A stretch of 64,000 bases of DNA, from NCBI RefSeq assembly GCF_018595685.2, contig NZ_CP092334.1:3686001-3750000 (forward strand), read 5' to 3'. This document shows, piece by piece, positions 51,183 to 58,885 of this stretch; within the stretch, counting starts at the first letter, position 1; each line of letters starts with the position of its first letter. A program made the position numbers and the translations under genes. The notes beneath the pieces are model-generated. The model saw nothing but the letters and a program-made list of their open reading frames with translations, did no database searches and was not told the DNA's origin. Source of the DNA: Flavihumibacter rivuli (GTDB taxonomy: Bacteria > Bacteroidota > Bacteroidia > Chitinophagales > Chitinophagaceae).

Positions 51183-51219
51183 CCATGAACTAATCTGATC
51201 CCTTCTTATTTTTACGAGC

Positions 51220-51699
51220 ATGAAAGGCGCAATTAAATACCTGCTGGGATTGTCGGTCCTGGCTACCGTGGTAACCGGTTGTGAAAAGGTTGATGTATTC
51301 GAAAAGAATATTGCCATTCCCCAACAAAAGTGGTCATCAGCCCTGCACCCGGAGATCAACTTCTCCATAGCGGATACCAGCTCCCTTTACAATATCTATG
51401 TAGTGGTAAGGCATACTGATGCCTATCGGTACAATAACCTTTGGATGAATATCTACACGCAGGCACCCGGTGCCGCCCAGCCAGACAAGCAGGTGTTGGA
51501 CCTGCAACTGGCCACCAATGAAAAGGGATGGCTTGGCACAGGGATGGATGATATATTTGAGCATCGTGTCAGGATCACCGCCAGGCCTGTGCAGCTCAAG
51601 CCCGGTTTATACCGTTTCAGGCTGGAGCAAATCATGCGCGATGAACCCCTTGACCATGTGTTGAACGTTGGGTTGCGTGTTGAAAGAGCCAAAATCTGA
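51220..51699 (+). CDS. gldH: gliding motility lipoprotein GldH
   Basis: The protein is 159 residues with a lipoprotein signal ending in VTGC (Cys21). The mature part has the GldH pattern: FEKNIAIPQQKW, then NIYVVVRHTDAYRYNNLWMNI, and a C-terminal beta-rich region. GldH is needed for gliding and for stability of GldJ in Flavobacterium. Here it is followed after two bases by a sensor kinase, so it may be expressed with a two-component system. Recognition is from conserved segments. Confidence 0.9.
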   Translation: MKGAIKYLLGLSVLATVVTGCEKVDVFEKNIAIPQQKWSSALHPEINFSIADTSSLYNIYVVVRHTDAYRYNNLWMNIYTQAPGAAQPDKQVLDLQLATNEKGWLGTGMDDIFEHRVRITARPVQLKPGLYRFRLEQIMRDEPLDHVLNVGLRVERAKI

Positions 51700-51701
51700 T
51701 T

Positions 51702-52676
51702 ATGCCCTTACGTTTCCTTCCCAAACAGAAACTGGCACTGGCAACGGCCATTTATTGGTTCCTGCTCTTCTATATCATTGCTGCCCTCTTTTTCTGGTTC
51801 GTGAAGTTACGCCAGCAGAATGAGCAGATGGCGAACTATAAGCTCATGGAATTGGTGGCGGATGACCCATCCTACCTCCAGAAAGTTGATAAGATCACTA
51901 CAGAAGCCGCCAGGAAGAATACGCAGTTCATTGGCGAAGGAGTTACTTTCTTTTTGGTGATCCTCATCGGGGCGGTTTTTGTTTACCGCGCTGTAAGAAG
52001 GCAGTTCCGCGTAGCCCAGCAACAACAGAATTTCATGATGGCCATCACGCATGAACTGAAAACCCCTATTGCTGTAGCCAAGCTCAACCTGGAAACCCTG
52101 CAGAAGCATAAATTGGAGGAAAGCAAGCAACAGAAGCTGATCAGCATGACCCTCCAGGAAACGAACCGGCTCAATACACTCACTAATAATATCCTGATCT
52201 CTTCCCAATTGGAAGGCGGGGGCTATAAGTTTACCCGCGAGGAACTTGACCTGTCTGCCATGGCTGATAAGATGATGGCGGAATTTCGCCAGCGTTTTCC
52301 CGACCGGAGGTTTGAGTGGGAAGTGGTACCGGGTTTGGAGATCAAGGGCGATGCCCTGCTCATCCAGATCCTAATGAGTAACCTGATCGACAATGCCATC
52401 AAGTATTCACCGAAAGCTGGATTGATCAGGTTTGCCCTGGTCAGCAAGCCTGCAGGACCTTGTATCATAGTGACGGATGAAGGTGAAGGAATACCCGATG
52501 AGGAAAAAGACAAAGTGTTCAAGCGGTTTTACCGGATAGGGAATGAAGAGGTCAGGAAGACCAAGGGTACCGGCCTTGGCCTATACCTGTGTAAGAAAAT
52601 TACGGAGGACCATTCGGCCAGTATCCATATCGAAGATAATACACCGCGGGGTAGTAAATTCATCATTCAGTTCTAA
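51702..52676 (+). CDS. two-component sensor histidine kinase
   Basis: The protein is 324 residues. Two membrane segments (about 12-34 and 81-97) frame a short periplasmic loop of about 45 residues. The H-box has His117 in MAITHELKTPIAVAK, followed by the N-box (LMSNLIDNAIKYSP), G1 (TDEGEGIP) and G2 (KGTGLGLYL). No HAMP domain is evident. The small sensor loop suggests detection within the membrane or through a partner such as GldH. The response regulator follows after 25 bases. Confidence 0.94.
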   Translation: MPLRFLPKQKLALATAIYWFLLFYIIAALFFWFVKLRQQNEQMANYKLMELVADDPSYLQKVDKITTEAARKNTQFIGEGVTFFLVILIGAVFVYRAVRRQFRVAQQQQNFMMAITHELKTPIAVAKLNLETLQKHKLEESKQQKLISMTLQETNRLNTLTNNILISSQLEGGGYKFTREELDLSAMADKMMAEFRQRFPDRRFEWEVVPGLEIKGDALLIQILMSNLIDNAIKYSPKAGLIRFALVSKPAGPCIIVTDEGEGIPDEEKDKVFKRFYRIGNEEVRKTKGTGLGLYLCKKITEDHSASIHIEDNTPRGSKFIIQF

Positions 52677-52701
52677 TTTTGTGAAGGCATAAGCAACTAA
52701 C

Positions 52702-53406
52702 ATGAGTACGAACCAGCCATCAATACTATTGGTAGAAGACGAGGAGAACCTGCATGAATCATTGAAGCTTAACCTGGAACTGGAAGGCTACCAGGTGACT
52801 TCTGCATGGAATGGACTGGAAGCTGTAAAGGCCGTACAAAACGAATATTTCGACCTGATCGTCCTTGATATCATGTTGCCTGAGATGGATGGCCTGACGG
52901 TCATGGAAACCATCCGTATCCAGAACAATGAGGTGCCCATCCTCATCCTTAGTGCGCGCAATACCAGTGCCGACAGGGTATTGGGATTGAAGAAGGGGGC
53001 TGATGACTACCTGACCAAACCCTTCAACCTGGAAGAGCTCATGTTGAGGGTGAGCAAACTGATCGAGAAGAATAAGAAATTGCAGGACAAGGAAACCATA
53101 GGTGACACCTATACTTTTGGTAACAATAAGGTGGACTTCAAGGCACAGGAGGCGACTACCAAGAACGGCGAAAAGATCCAGCTCAGCAAGAAGGAGGCCA
53201 TGTTACTGAAACTGCTCATCGAGAACAAGAATGAAGTGGTAACCAGGGAAAAGATATTACAGGCTGTATGGGGGTATAATGTATATCCTACTACCCGCAC
53301 TATTGATAATTTTATCCTCAACTTCCGTAAATACTTTGAAGAGGATAGCCGTAACCCGCGCTATTTCCATTCTGTCAGGGGGGTGGGCTATAAGTACAGC
53401 GAGTAA
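52702..53406 (+). CDS. OmpR-family response regulator
   Basis: The protein is 234 residues. The receiver domain has acidic residues at LLVEDEE, phospho-acceptor Asp56 in LIVLDIMLPEMDG, and Lys106 in DYLTKPFN. The C-terminal winged helix (about 135-234) shows LSKKEAMLLKLL and VRGVGYKYSE. It is the partner of the kinase just upstream. Targets are unknown; gldH upstream is a candidate. Confidence 0.96.
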   Translation: MSTNQPSILLVEDEENLHESLKLNLELEGYQVTSAWNGLEAVKAVQNEYFDLIVLDIMLPEMDGLTVMETIRIQNNEVPILILSARNTSADRVLGLKKGADDYLTKPFNLEELMLRVSKLIEKNKKLQDKETIGDTYTFGNNKVDFKAQEATTKNGEKIQLSKKEAMLLKLLIENKNEVVTREKILQAVWGYNVYPTTRTIDNFILNFRKYFEEDSRNPRYFHSVRGVGYKYSE

Positions 53407-53429
53407 GGAAAATGAACAAGCAGGCCAGC

Positions 53430-55274
53430 CTAGCTAAGCCGGTCAACGGCGTCCATTACCTTTTCTGATTTAACCAGCAATTCCTGGTTGATGGCACTGG
53501 TGCTTCCCGCTGCGTACCTCACCCAATCGATCTCCTGCCAAATTCCTTGCAGGTCCGCCAGTGTTTCCTGTGGTATTCCTTTTTCTGCGAGTCTTTTCAG
53601 TGCTTCCTGTTTAAGCTGACTGGAAGGAGGAAGTGAAACCTTATTGTACACGATTTCGCCAAGCACCCTTTCAATGTGCTGGTAAAATCCATGGATATCG
53701 TTGTTGGCGGCTGCCTGCTTTGCATCCAATAAGCGGTCTATCGCTACTACTTCCTCAACAGGCACTGGCACTGCCGGTGGATTGGCTTCTTCAACAGGCT
53801 CGATTTTTTTTCTTCTCCTTCTTGTCCAGAATAGGATACCCCCTGCCAGCAATAGGATTGAAAGTCCAGCCCCAAGCCAAACCGGCCATTGGTTACGGGG
53901 TGTTTCACCACCCTGCGATCCTGTTGGTGCAGTCGCAGGTTTACGGTTAGAGGAGGGCGTTATGGAAATGGTGAACCGCTCTGTCTGGAGCGTTTTATAG
54001 GTTTTGCTTGCCGGGTCGAAATAACTGAAGGCAACAGGACCTAATTCATACTTACCGGGGGTGGAAGAGGTGAAGGCATAGGTGAAGGTTTTTTTGCCTG
54101 CCATCGGTGCCACCGTCTTATTGATGTTCTCAGTAGTAGTAGGATCATAACTGTCTAAACCCTTTGGCCAATTGATTTGGGGCGCATTGACCAGCGGCAG
54201 GTTGCCACTGCCTTCCAGGACCAATTCCAGGTTGCCATTGTCGCCCGCTCCAACCGTATTGCTTACCATTCTTGCCGAAAGTGTGAAGTTGCCCACTGCC
54301 CCATTGAAGCTTTCAGGTGCATTAGATGGTAGTGGTTTTATGGTGATGGTGGCAGGGCTGCTGGTGAGGGTAACCTGGTGTTCTTCCCATTTGCCTCTCT
54401 CTTCATCCATGAACTCCTCGAACATTTGTTCCAGTGGGGTCCTTCCAGACCTTACCGGTCCCGCTTCTTTGTTGAGCCTGAGGAACCTGATATTGTTTTC
54501 CAACTCAACCGGCTCCAACTCATACTTTCCTTCCTGCAAGGGCAGTAGTTGGGTCTGTCGGATAAGGTGTACTGTAAAGGACTTGCCATTTAACTTTTCT
54601 ACCCTGGTCATGGAACCGTCGGGCTCCACCATATCATAAACACTGAAACCATTCATGGATGGCCTTTTGCTCACCCTCGACTGCGACCTGAGTCGGGTAT
54701 ATAGTTTGTAGGTGGCAACGATCGGTTCGCCAACATAAGCGCTGGTCTTATCGGTCTCCAGTTTAACCATCAGGTTCTCCCTGATCTTTTCGGTAGCCGA
54801 TTCCCCTTCCCTGATCGTATAATCTTCTTCAGGTCGCTCATAAAGGCCACTGATTCCCGGATTGATGGGACTAACAGGTGTTGGGGAGCGCTTGCCGGCA
54901 TCGGCTACTTCGATCATCAGCTTATTGGATACCATTTTTTTGCCATCCACTGTTGCCTGGGCGCCCGGAACGAGCAGGCGTCCGGATTTCAATGGCTGTA
55001 AAACGTAGCTGATGGCCTTGTAGCGGGTCAGGGTATTGTTCATGAAGCTCATCCCCGTGGTTTCCACCGGTCCCTGCACGATCCTGAAATCCCTGAACTC
55101 AGGGGTCTTGAATGCTGTGAAGTCTTCAGCGTTCTCCACCACATACTGTACCTGCAAAACATCCTGGGTGGTAATGGTGAGTTCATCGGCAATGGTGGAA
55201 AACCTGGCCTGGCCCATTACCCAGCAGGGTAACAGGAAAAATATGGTGATGATGAATGTCTTTATCTGCTTCAA
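53430..55274 (-). CDS. batD: BatD family protein, TTG start
   Basis: The protein is 614 residues. It starts with TTG; the signal peptide (KQIKTFIITIFFLLPCWVMG) fits that start. A BatD-type beta-rich periplasmic part fills residues 22-465 with repeated immunoglobulin-like strands, then one membrane helix (about 470-492) and a cytoplasmic tail with helical DUF-like segments. Bat proteins are linked to aerotolerance and outer membrane stability in Bacteroides. The usual batA, batB and batC partners are not adjacent. The gene converges with the response regulator. Confidence 0.87.
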   Translation of the reverse strand: MKQIKTFIITIFFLLPCWVMGQARFSTIADELTITTQDVLQVQYVVENAEDFTAFKTPEFRDFRIVQGPVETTGMSFMNNTLTRYKAISYVLQPLKSGRLLVPGAQATVDGKKMVSNKLMIEVADAGKRSPTPVSPINPGISGLYERPEEDYTIREGESATEKIRENLMVKLETDKTSAYVGEPIVATYKLYTRLRSQSRVSKRPSMNGFSVYDMVEPDGSMTRVEKLNGKSFTVHLIRQTQLLPLQEGKYELEPVELENNIRFLRLNKEAGPVRSGRTPLEQMFEEFMDEERGKWEEHQVTLTSSPATITIKPLPSNAPESFNGAVGNFTLSARMVSNTVGAGDNGNLELVLEGSGNLPLVNAPQINWPKGLDSYDPTTTENINKTVAPMAGKKTFTYAFTSSTPGKYELGPVAFSYFDPASKTYKTLQTERFTISITPSSNRKPATAPTGSQGGETPRNQWPVWLGAGLSILLLAGGILFWTRRRRKKIEPVEEANPPAVPVPVEEVVAIDRLLDAKQAAANNDIHGFYQHIERVLGEIVYNKVSLPPSSQLKQEALKRLAEKGIPQETLADLQGIWQEIDWVRYAAGSTSAINQELLVKSEKVMDAVDRLS

Positions 55275-55316
55275 GGTCCTGGATGATGGAATGAAATTAC
55301 ACCTGTCTTGCCGGAA

Positions 55317-55349
55317 GCCTTAACGTCTTTTGAAGAAAGGCGTTAAGGC
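55317..55349. repeat. inverted repeat between the SDR and batD genes
   Basis: GCCTTAACG (55317-55325) is the exact reverse complement of CGTTAAGGC (55341-55349), with a 15-base middle that can add TCTT/AAGA pairing. It ends about 42 bases before the batD start on the minus strand and lacks a T tract, so it could be an SDR terminator variant or an operator for batD. Confidence 0.5.
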
Positions 55350-55367
55350 CAGGTTAAAGGTTAGCGT

Positions 55368-56066
55368 TTAGAGGTCGCCCAACTGGGGTCGCAGGATAAT
55401 ATCCTCCACGCAAGCCTGGGGTGAGAGTTTGGCTGCTGCGGCCACCATCACGGCAATATCCTCTGCCTTCATCAGCCTGTTGGGATCAACGCCTGCGCCT
55501 TCCCAGGAGGCTGTGTAGGCTGCCCCGGGCATCACAGCCGTTACCTTGATGCCATGGGGTTTCATTTCTTCCCGAAGGTTCCGGCTAAATCCCAGCAATG
55601 CATACTTGCTGATGCTATAGGAGCCGCCATTGGCATAGGCGTGCAGCGATGCAATAGAGCAGATGTTGAAGATATGACCCTGCCTGCGTTCCATCATGGC
55701 AGGCAAGAGGGCCCTGGTGAAATGATAGGCACTGTAAAGGTTCTGTTGCAGCATGGCTTCCAATACGCCTTCTTCCTCATTGTAGATACTGCCGGGAATG
55801 AACTGCCCGGCATTGTTGACTACAATGTCAGGGACACCATACCCTAAAACCCAGGCGGCTAGTGCATTGATGCTTTCCTTTTTTGAGAGGTCGGCTGGGA
55901 AACCTTTGATGCTGGCAGTCGGGAACCTGTTCAACAGCTCTTCCATGGTCTTGTATAAGGTTGCTTCCCCCCTGCTGGCAAGGAATAGGTTGTGACCATC
56001 GGCTGCAAACTGTTCTGCGATTGCTTTTCCAATTCCCTTGCTTCCACCTGTTATGACTATGTTCAT
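55368..56066 (-). CDS. short-chain dehydrogenase/reductase
   Basis: The protein is 232 residues from the ATG at 56066; longer in-frame sequence begins inside the preceding terminator. The NAD(P) motif TGGSKGIG is at 6-13, NNAG in IVVNNAGQF, and catalytic YSISK in GSYSISKYALLG with Ser in CSIASL. The substrate is unknown; short SDRs reduce ketones of lipids, sugars or xenobiotics. Preceded by a terminator. Confidence 0.92.
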   Translation of the reverse strand: MNIVITGGSKGIGKAIAEQFAADGHNLFLASRGEATLYKTMEELLNRFPTASIKGFPADLSKKESINALAAWVLGYGVPDIVVNNAGQFIPGSIYNEEEGVLEAMLQQNLYSAYHFTRALLPAMMERRQGHIFNICSIASLHAYANGGSYSISKYALLGFSRNLREEMKPHGIKVTAVMPGAAYTASWEGAGVDPNRLMKAEDIAVMVAAAAKLSPQACVEDIILRPQLGDL

Positions 56067-56086
56067 CTTTCGGCTTTTGTATAATA

Positions 56087-56119
56087 ACAAAGCGGTAAGC
56101 ATTTTGCTTACCGCTTTGT
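56087..56119 (-). terminator. terminator of the DUF2167 gene
   Basis: A perfect 14-bp stem, ACAAAGCGGTAAGC (56087-56100) with GCTTACCGCTTTGT (56106-56119), 21 bases past the DUF2167 stop. The T tract on the minus strand is short (TTATTAT). Confidence 0.8.
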
Positions 56120-56139
56120 AAAATTACTATTTCCATTGC

Positions 56140-57090
56140 TTATGCTTTCATATCGAGGATCTCTTTGGGATTCAGCGCTGAATCTTTCCTGCTTTTCAGC
56201 TGTCGCCAACCAATCCCTGCCAGGATCACCATTCCCAGTCCAATGTACTTCCAGGAGCTAAGCAGCCATTGCAGGATGCCATCATTGGTCATTACCTTTC
56301 CCACTACCAGGCTGCCGAGGTTCCATGCTCCCACCACATCAACACCTGAATCAAAATCGGCATAGCGATGACCTTCGTTGAACTGTACCATGCCAATGAT
56401 ATGGGGCAGTTGTTCCCTTATTGCAGGGAACTGTTCCATGGTGCCAACTGCATTTAGGCTAATCAGTCCTTTCCTTCCCAGGATCTTTACTTCATAGTTC
56501 AGGGTATTCAGGGTATTGCCCTGGATCCTGAATTCCTTCGCCCAGTGCAATATCTTTTTCTCCCTGTCATAATAGGGTGCGGCTGCCCAGCCCATAATGT
56601 TCATGGTATTGTAGCCGAGCCTTTCCCTTTCCATGTTGGTTGCTGCTTCATCTGTTTTCAATTGCTGTAGCAATTGCTCGTAGTTGATATCGTCGGCATC
56701 CTTGTCCTTCACAAACCCGATATTGTCATAGCTCACGACAAAGGCCCATTCACCATTGAGCTGGTTGACCTGGAAGTTCTCCGGTACGATCATGCCCAAC
56801 ACCCGCTCATCGGGAAGGTTTTCCCATAATTCTTCCAGGATGAAACGGGCCTGGTCCCTGCCAATGAATTTGTAGCCTTTGGGAATACTTAGGCTGGCCA
56901 TGTGGTCATTGAGTGAAATGGTGCCGGCCATATAATCCATGGCGGCTTCAGTGGAGTCCAGCCTGGTGATCCATTGCTCCATAGCCTGGAGCGTTTCTTT
57001 AGAAGGGGAAACCTGGGAACTATCTTTTTCACCGGCCCATAGGTTAGGGCCAATCAGGAGCAGGAGGGCTGCTGCCAATAGTTTTCTCAT
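56140..57090 (-). CDS. DUF2167 family membrane-anchored protein
   Basis: The protein is 316 residues with a signal peptide (cleavage near WAG at 20) and one C-terminal membrane helix (about 280-298, WKYIGLGMVILAGIGW). The DUF2167 region (about 55-260) contains GTISLNDHMASLSIPKGYKFIG, VSYDNIGFVKDKDADDINYEQLL and MGWAAAPYYDREKKILHWAKEF. The family is found in Proteobacteria and Bacteroidota and has no assigned function. The domain lies in the periplasm by topology. Divergent from the YjjG-like gene. Confidence 0.88.
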   Translation of the reverse strand: MRKLLAAALLLLIGPNLWAGEKDSSQVSPSKETLQAMEQWITRLDSTEAAMDYMAGTISLNDHMASLSIPKGYKFIGRDQARFILEELWENLPDERVLGMIVPENFQVNQLNGEWAFVVSYDNIGFVKDKDADDINYEQLLQQLKTDEAATNMERERLGYNTMNIMGWAAAPYYDREKKILHWAKEFRIQGNTLNTLNYEVKILGRKGLISLNAVGTMEQFPAIREQLPHIIGMVQFNEGHRYADFDSGVDVVGAWNLGSLVVGKVMTNDGILQWLLSSWKYIGLGMVILAGIGWRQLKSRKDSALNPKEILDMKA

Positions 57091-57156
57091 AAGTATTGAA
57101 TTTAGGGTACGGGATTTACGGTATCTAAATATACACAGCCTGTCTGGACACTACAA

Positions 57157-57164
57157 TATATTTG
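57157..57164 (+). promoter_or_regulatory. -7 promoter box of the YjjG-like gene
   Basis: TATATTTG matches TANNTTTG exactly, 12 bases before the ATG at 57177. Confidence 0.6.
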
Positions 57165-57176
57165 CACATTATTTTT

Positions 57177-57875
57177 ATGAAAACCTATCAACATATCTTC
57201 TTTGACCTTGATCATACCCTTTGGGATTTTGAGGCTAATGCCAAACAAACCCTGGAGGACCTTTACCATGGGTTATCCCTTGCCGAAAAGGGGGTAGACG
57301 ATTTCGGGCGCTTCCACCAGCAATACAGCGCTCATAACGATCGCCTCTGGGAACGCTACCGGAATGGCTACATCAAGGTTGATGAACTGCGCTGGAAAAG
57401 GATGTGGCATACCCTGCTCGATTTCAAGATCGGTGACGAGAAACTGGCCCGTGAAATGAGCACCAGGTTCCTTGACCTGCTACCCAGCCGGACCATACTC
57501 TTTCCGTATGCCCTGGAGATCCTTGGTTATTTAGCGGATAAGGGTTACGCACTTCATTTGATAACCAATGGTTTTGAAGAAACGCAACACAAGAAATTAA
57601 AGTACTCAGGACTCGAAAAATTTTTTGGGAAAGTGATCACTTCAGAGGGTAGCAACAGCCTGAAACCCCATAGGGAGATCTTTGAGTATGCTTTCCGGGA
57701 AACGGGGGCCGACCCGGGAACCAGTATCATGGTGGGGGATAACCTTGAGGTGGATATCCAGGGTGCCATGAATGCCGGCATGGACCAGGTTTTTGTAAAC
57801 CATATCAACGAAGTACCGGCGATCAGGCCTACCTATACGGTTTATTCGCTAAAGGAACTGGAAGGGATATTTTAA
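57177..57875 (+). CDS. YjjG-family HAD pyrimidine nucleotidase
   Basis: The protein is 232 residues from the ATG at 57177; the in-frame ATG at 57162 overlaps the -7 box. HAD motif I is FDLDHTLWDFE, where the two Asp are nucleophile and acid. Motif II is TNGF, Lys lies in SLKPHREIFEYA, and motif IV is MVGDNLEVDIQGAMNAGM. YjjG removes phosphate from non-canonical pyrimidine nucleotides such as dUMP analogues. The cap domain (about 20-90) fits this subfamily. Substrate range inferred. Confidence 0.9.
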   Translation: MKTYQHIFFDLDHTLWDFEANAKQTLEDLYHGLSLAEKGVDDFGRFHQQYSAHNDRLWERYRNGYIKVDELRWKRMWHTLLDFKIGDEKLAREMSTRFLDLLPSRTILFPYALEILGYLADKGYALHLITNGFEETQHKKLKYSGLEKFFGKVITSEGSNSLKPHREIFEYAFRETGADPGTSIMVGDNLEVDIQGAMNAGMDQVFVNHINEVPAIRPTYTVYSLKELEGIF

Positions 57876-57886
57876 CCGCCTTCAAT

Positions 57887-57915
57887 AAAAAAGCGCCTTC
57901 CTGAGGCGCTTTTTT
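57887..57915. terminator. bidirectional terminator
   Basis: AAAAAAGCGCCT (57887-57898) pairs with AGGCGCTTTTTT (57904-57915), loop TCCTG. It serves the YjjG-like gene and the small Cys-rich gene on the other strand. Confidence 0.94.
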
Positions 57916-57916
57916 A

Positions 57917-58078
57917 TTATGCTTTGGTAGAAGAGGCTTTCTTGCAGCAGGATTTCTTGTCTTCTGCCTTGGCCTCTTTCTTGCAGCAATCTTTCTTGTC
58001 GCATTTCTTGCCTTCGCAAGCCATTACGGCTCCTGTGGTCAGCAGGGCAGCCATGGAAAGGAGGAATAGTTTTTTCAT
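57917..58078 (-). CDS. small exported Cys/Lys-rich protein
   Basis: The gene encodes 53 residues. Residues 1-20 form a signal peptide (MKKLFLLSMAALLTTGAVMA), and Cys21 would be the first mature residue, close to a lipobox (VMAC). The mature 33 residues contain six Cys and fourteen Lys, in a loose repeat of KKxCC (CDKKDCC, then DKKSCCKK). No family is recognised. The pattern suggests a metal-binding or metallothionein-like protein in the periplasm or on a lipid anchor. It lies 61 bases after psd on the same strand and ends at a strong terminator, so it may be co-transcribed with psd. Confidence 0.75.
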   Translation of the reverse strand: MKKLFLLSMAALLTTGAVMACEGKKCDKKDCCKKEAKAEDKKSCCKKASSTKA

Positions 58079-58139
58079 ACTTTTCTTGGTTTAGGGGAAT
58101 AGTATTATCAAAATTTACCCTATAACGTTTTTGCGACGG

Positions 58140-58796
58140 TTAAATTGTGGCCAGGACGGTCACCCCACCTTTAACGTGCTGGTTGAGTTCTACGTTAACC
58201 CTGGTGCCGACCGGTAACAGGACATCCACCCGGCTGCCAAATTTAATAAAGCCCAGTTCCTCGTTTTGCTTTACGGCCATTCCGGGTTGCAGGTAGTTCA
58301 CGATCCTTTTGGCGAGGGCGCCAGCGATCTGCTTGACCAGTATCTCAGTGTTGCCCTTTTTCAGCACTACGCTATGTCTTTCGTTCTCTGTGGAAGATTT
58401 GGGATGCCATGCCACCAGGTATTTCCCTTTGTGGTATTTGCTGTACACCACGTCACCGGCGATAGGGTTCCTGTTCACGTGTACATTGGCAGGGCTCATG
58501 AAAATACTCACCTGCAGCCTCTTTTCCTTGAAATATTCTTCATCCACCACTTCCTCGATCACCACCACCTTTCCGTCCGCGGGACAGATCACCTGGTGAT
58601 CACCATAGGTCATGGTTCGTGAAGGGATCCTGAAGAAAGATATGATGAATAACAAAAGGCCAAGCAATACAAAGAGTATGATCCAGCTCAATACCGGATA
58701 AGAGGCGCTGATAAAACTGAAGGATAGGAAATTCAGTACGGCGAAGATGATTGCAGCGATAGCAATGGATTTGTATCCTTCCCTATGGATCGTCAT
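58140..58796 (-). CDS. psd: phosphatidylserine decarboxylase proenzyme
   Basis: The protein is 218 residues, the short bacterial type. Two hydrophobic segments cover about 10-55. PADGKV (72-77), FMSPANVHVNRNPIAG and the self-cleavage site GS at 187-188 (FIKFGSRVD) are present; cleavage before Ser188 makes the pyruvoyl group. Psd makes phosphatidylethanolamine in the inner membrane. A TAATTTTG box (58814-58821, minus strand) lies 17 bases before the ATG. Confidence 0.96.
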   Translation of the reverse strand: MTIHREGYKSIAIAAIIFAVLNFLSFSFISASYPVLSWIILFVLLGLLLFIISFFRIPSRTMTYGDHQVICPADGKVVVIEEVVDEEYFKEKRLQVSIFMSPANVHVNRNPIAGDVVYSKYHKGKYLVAWHPKSSTENERHSVVLKKGNTEILVKQIAGALAKRIVNYLQPGMAVKQNEELGFIKFGSRVDVLLPVGTRVNVELNQHVKGGVTVLATI

Positions 58797-58813
58797 GTTG
58801 ATTGATTATCCGC

Positions 58814-58821
58814 CAAAATTA
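58814..58821 (-). promoter_or_regulatory. -7 promoter box of psd
   Basis: Minus-strand TAATTTTG matches TANNTTTG, 17 bases before the ATG at 58796. Confidence 0.6.
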
Positions 58822-58873
58822 GGCAATAGCCAACAGTTTCTGAAATGTGCCCTTTCCATCAGCCGGCAATTAT

Positions 58874-58881
58874 TATCTTGC
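58874..58881 (+). promoter_or_regulatory. -7 box variant of the arginase-fold gene, four bases from the ATG
   Basis: TATCTTGC is a TANNTTGC variant; GCCC (58882-58885) then ATG at 58886. Confidence 0.4.
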
Positions 58882-58885
58882 GCCC

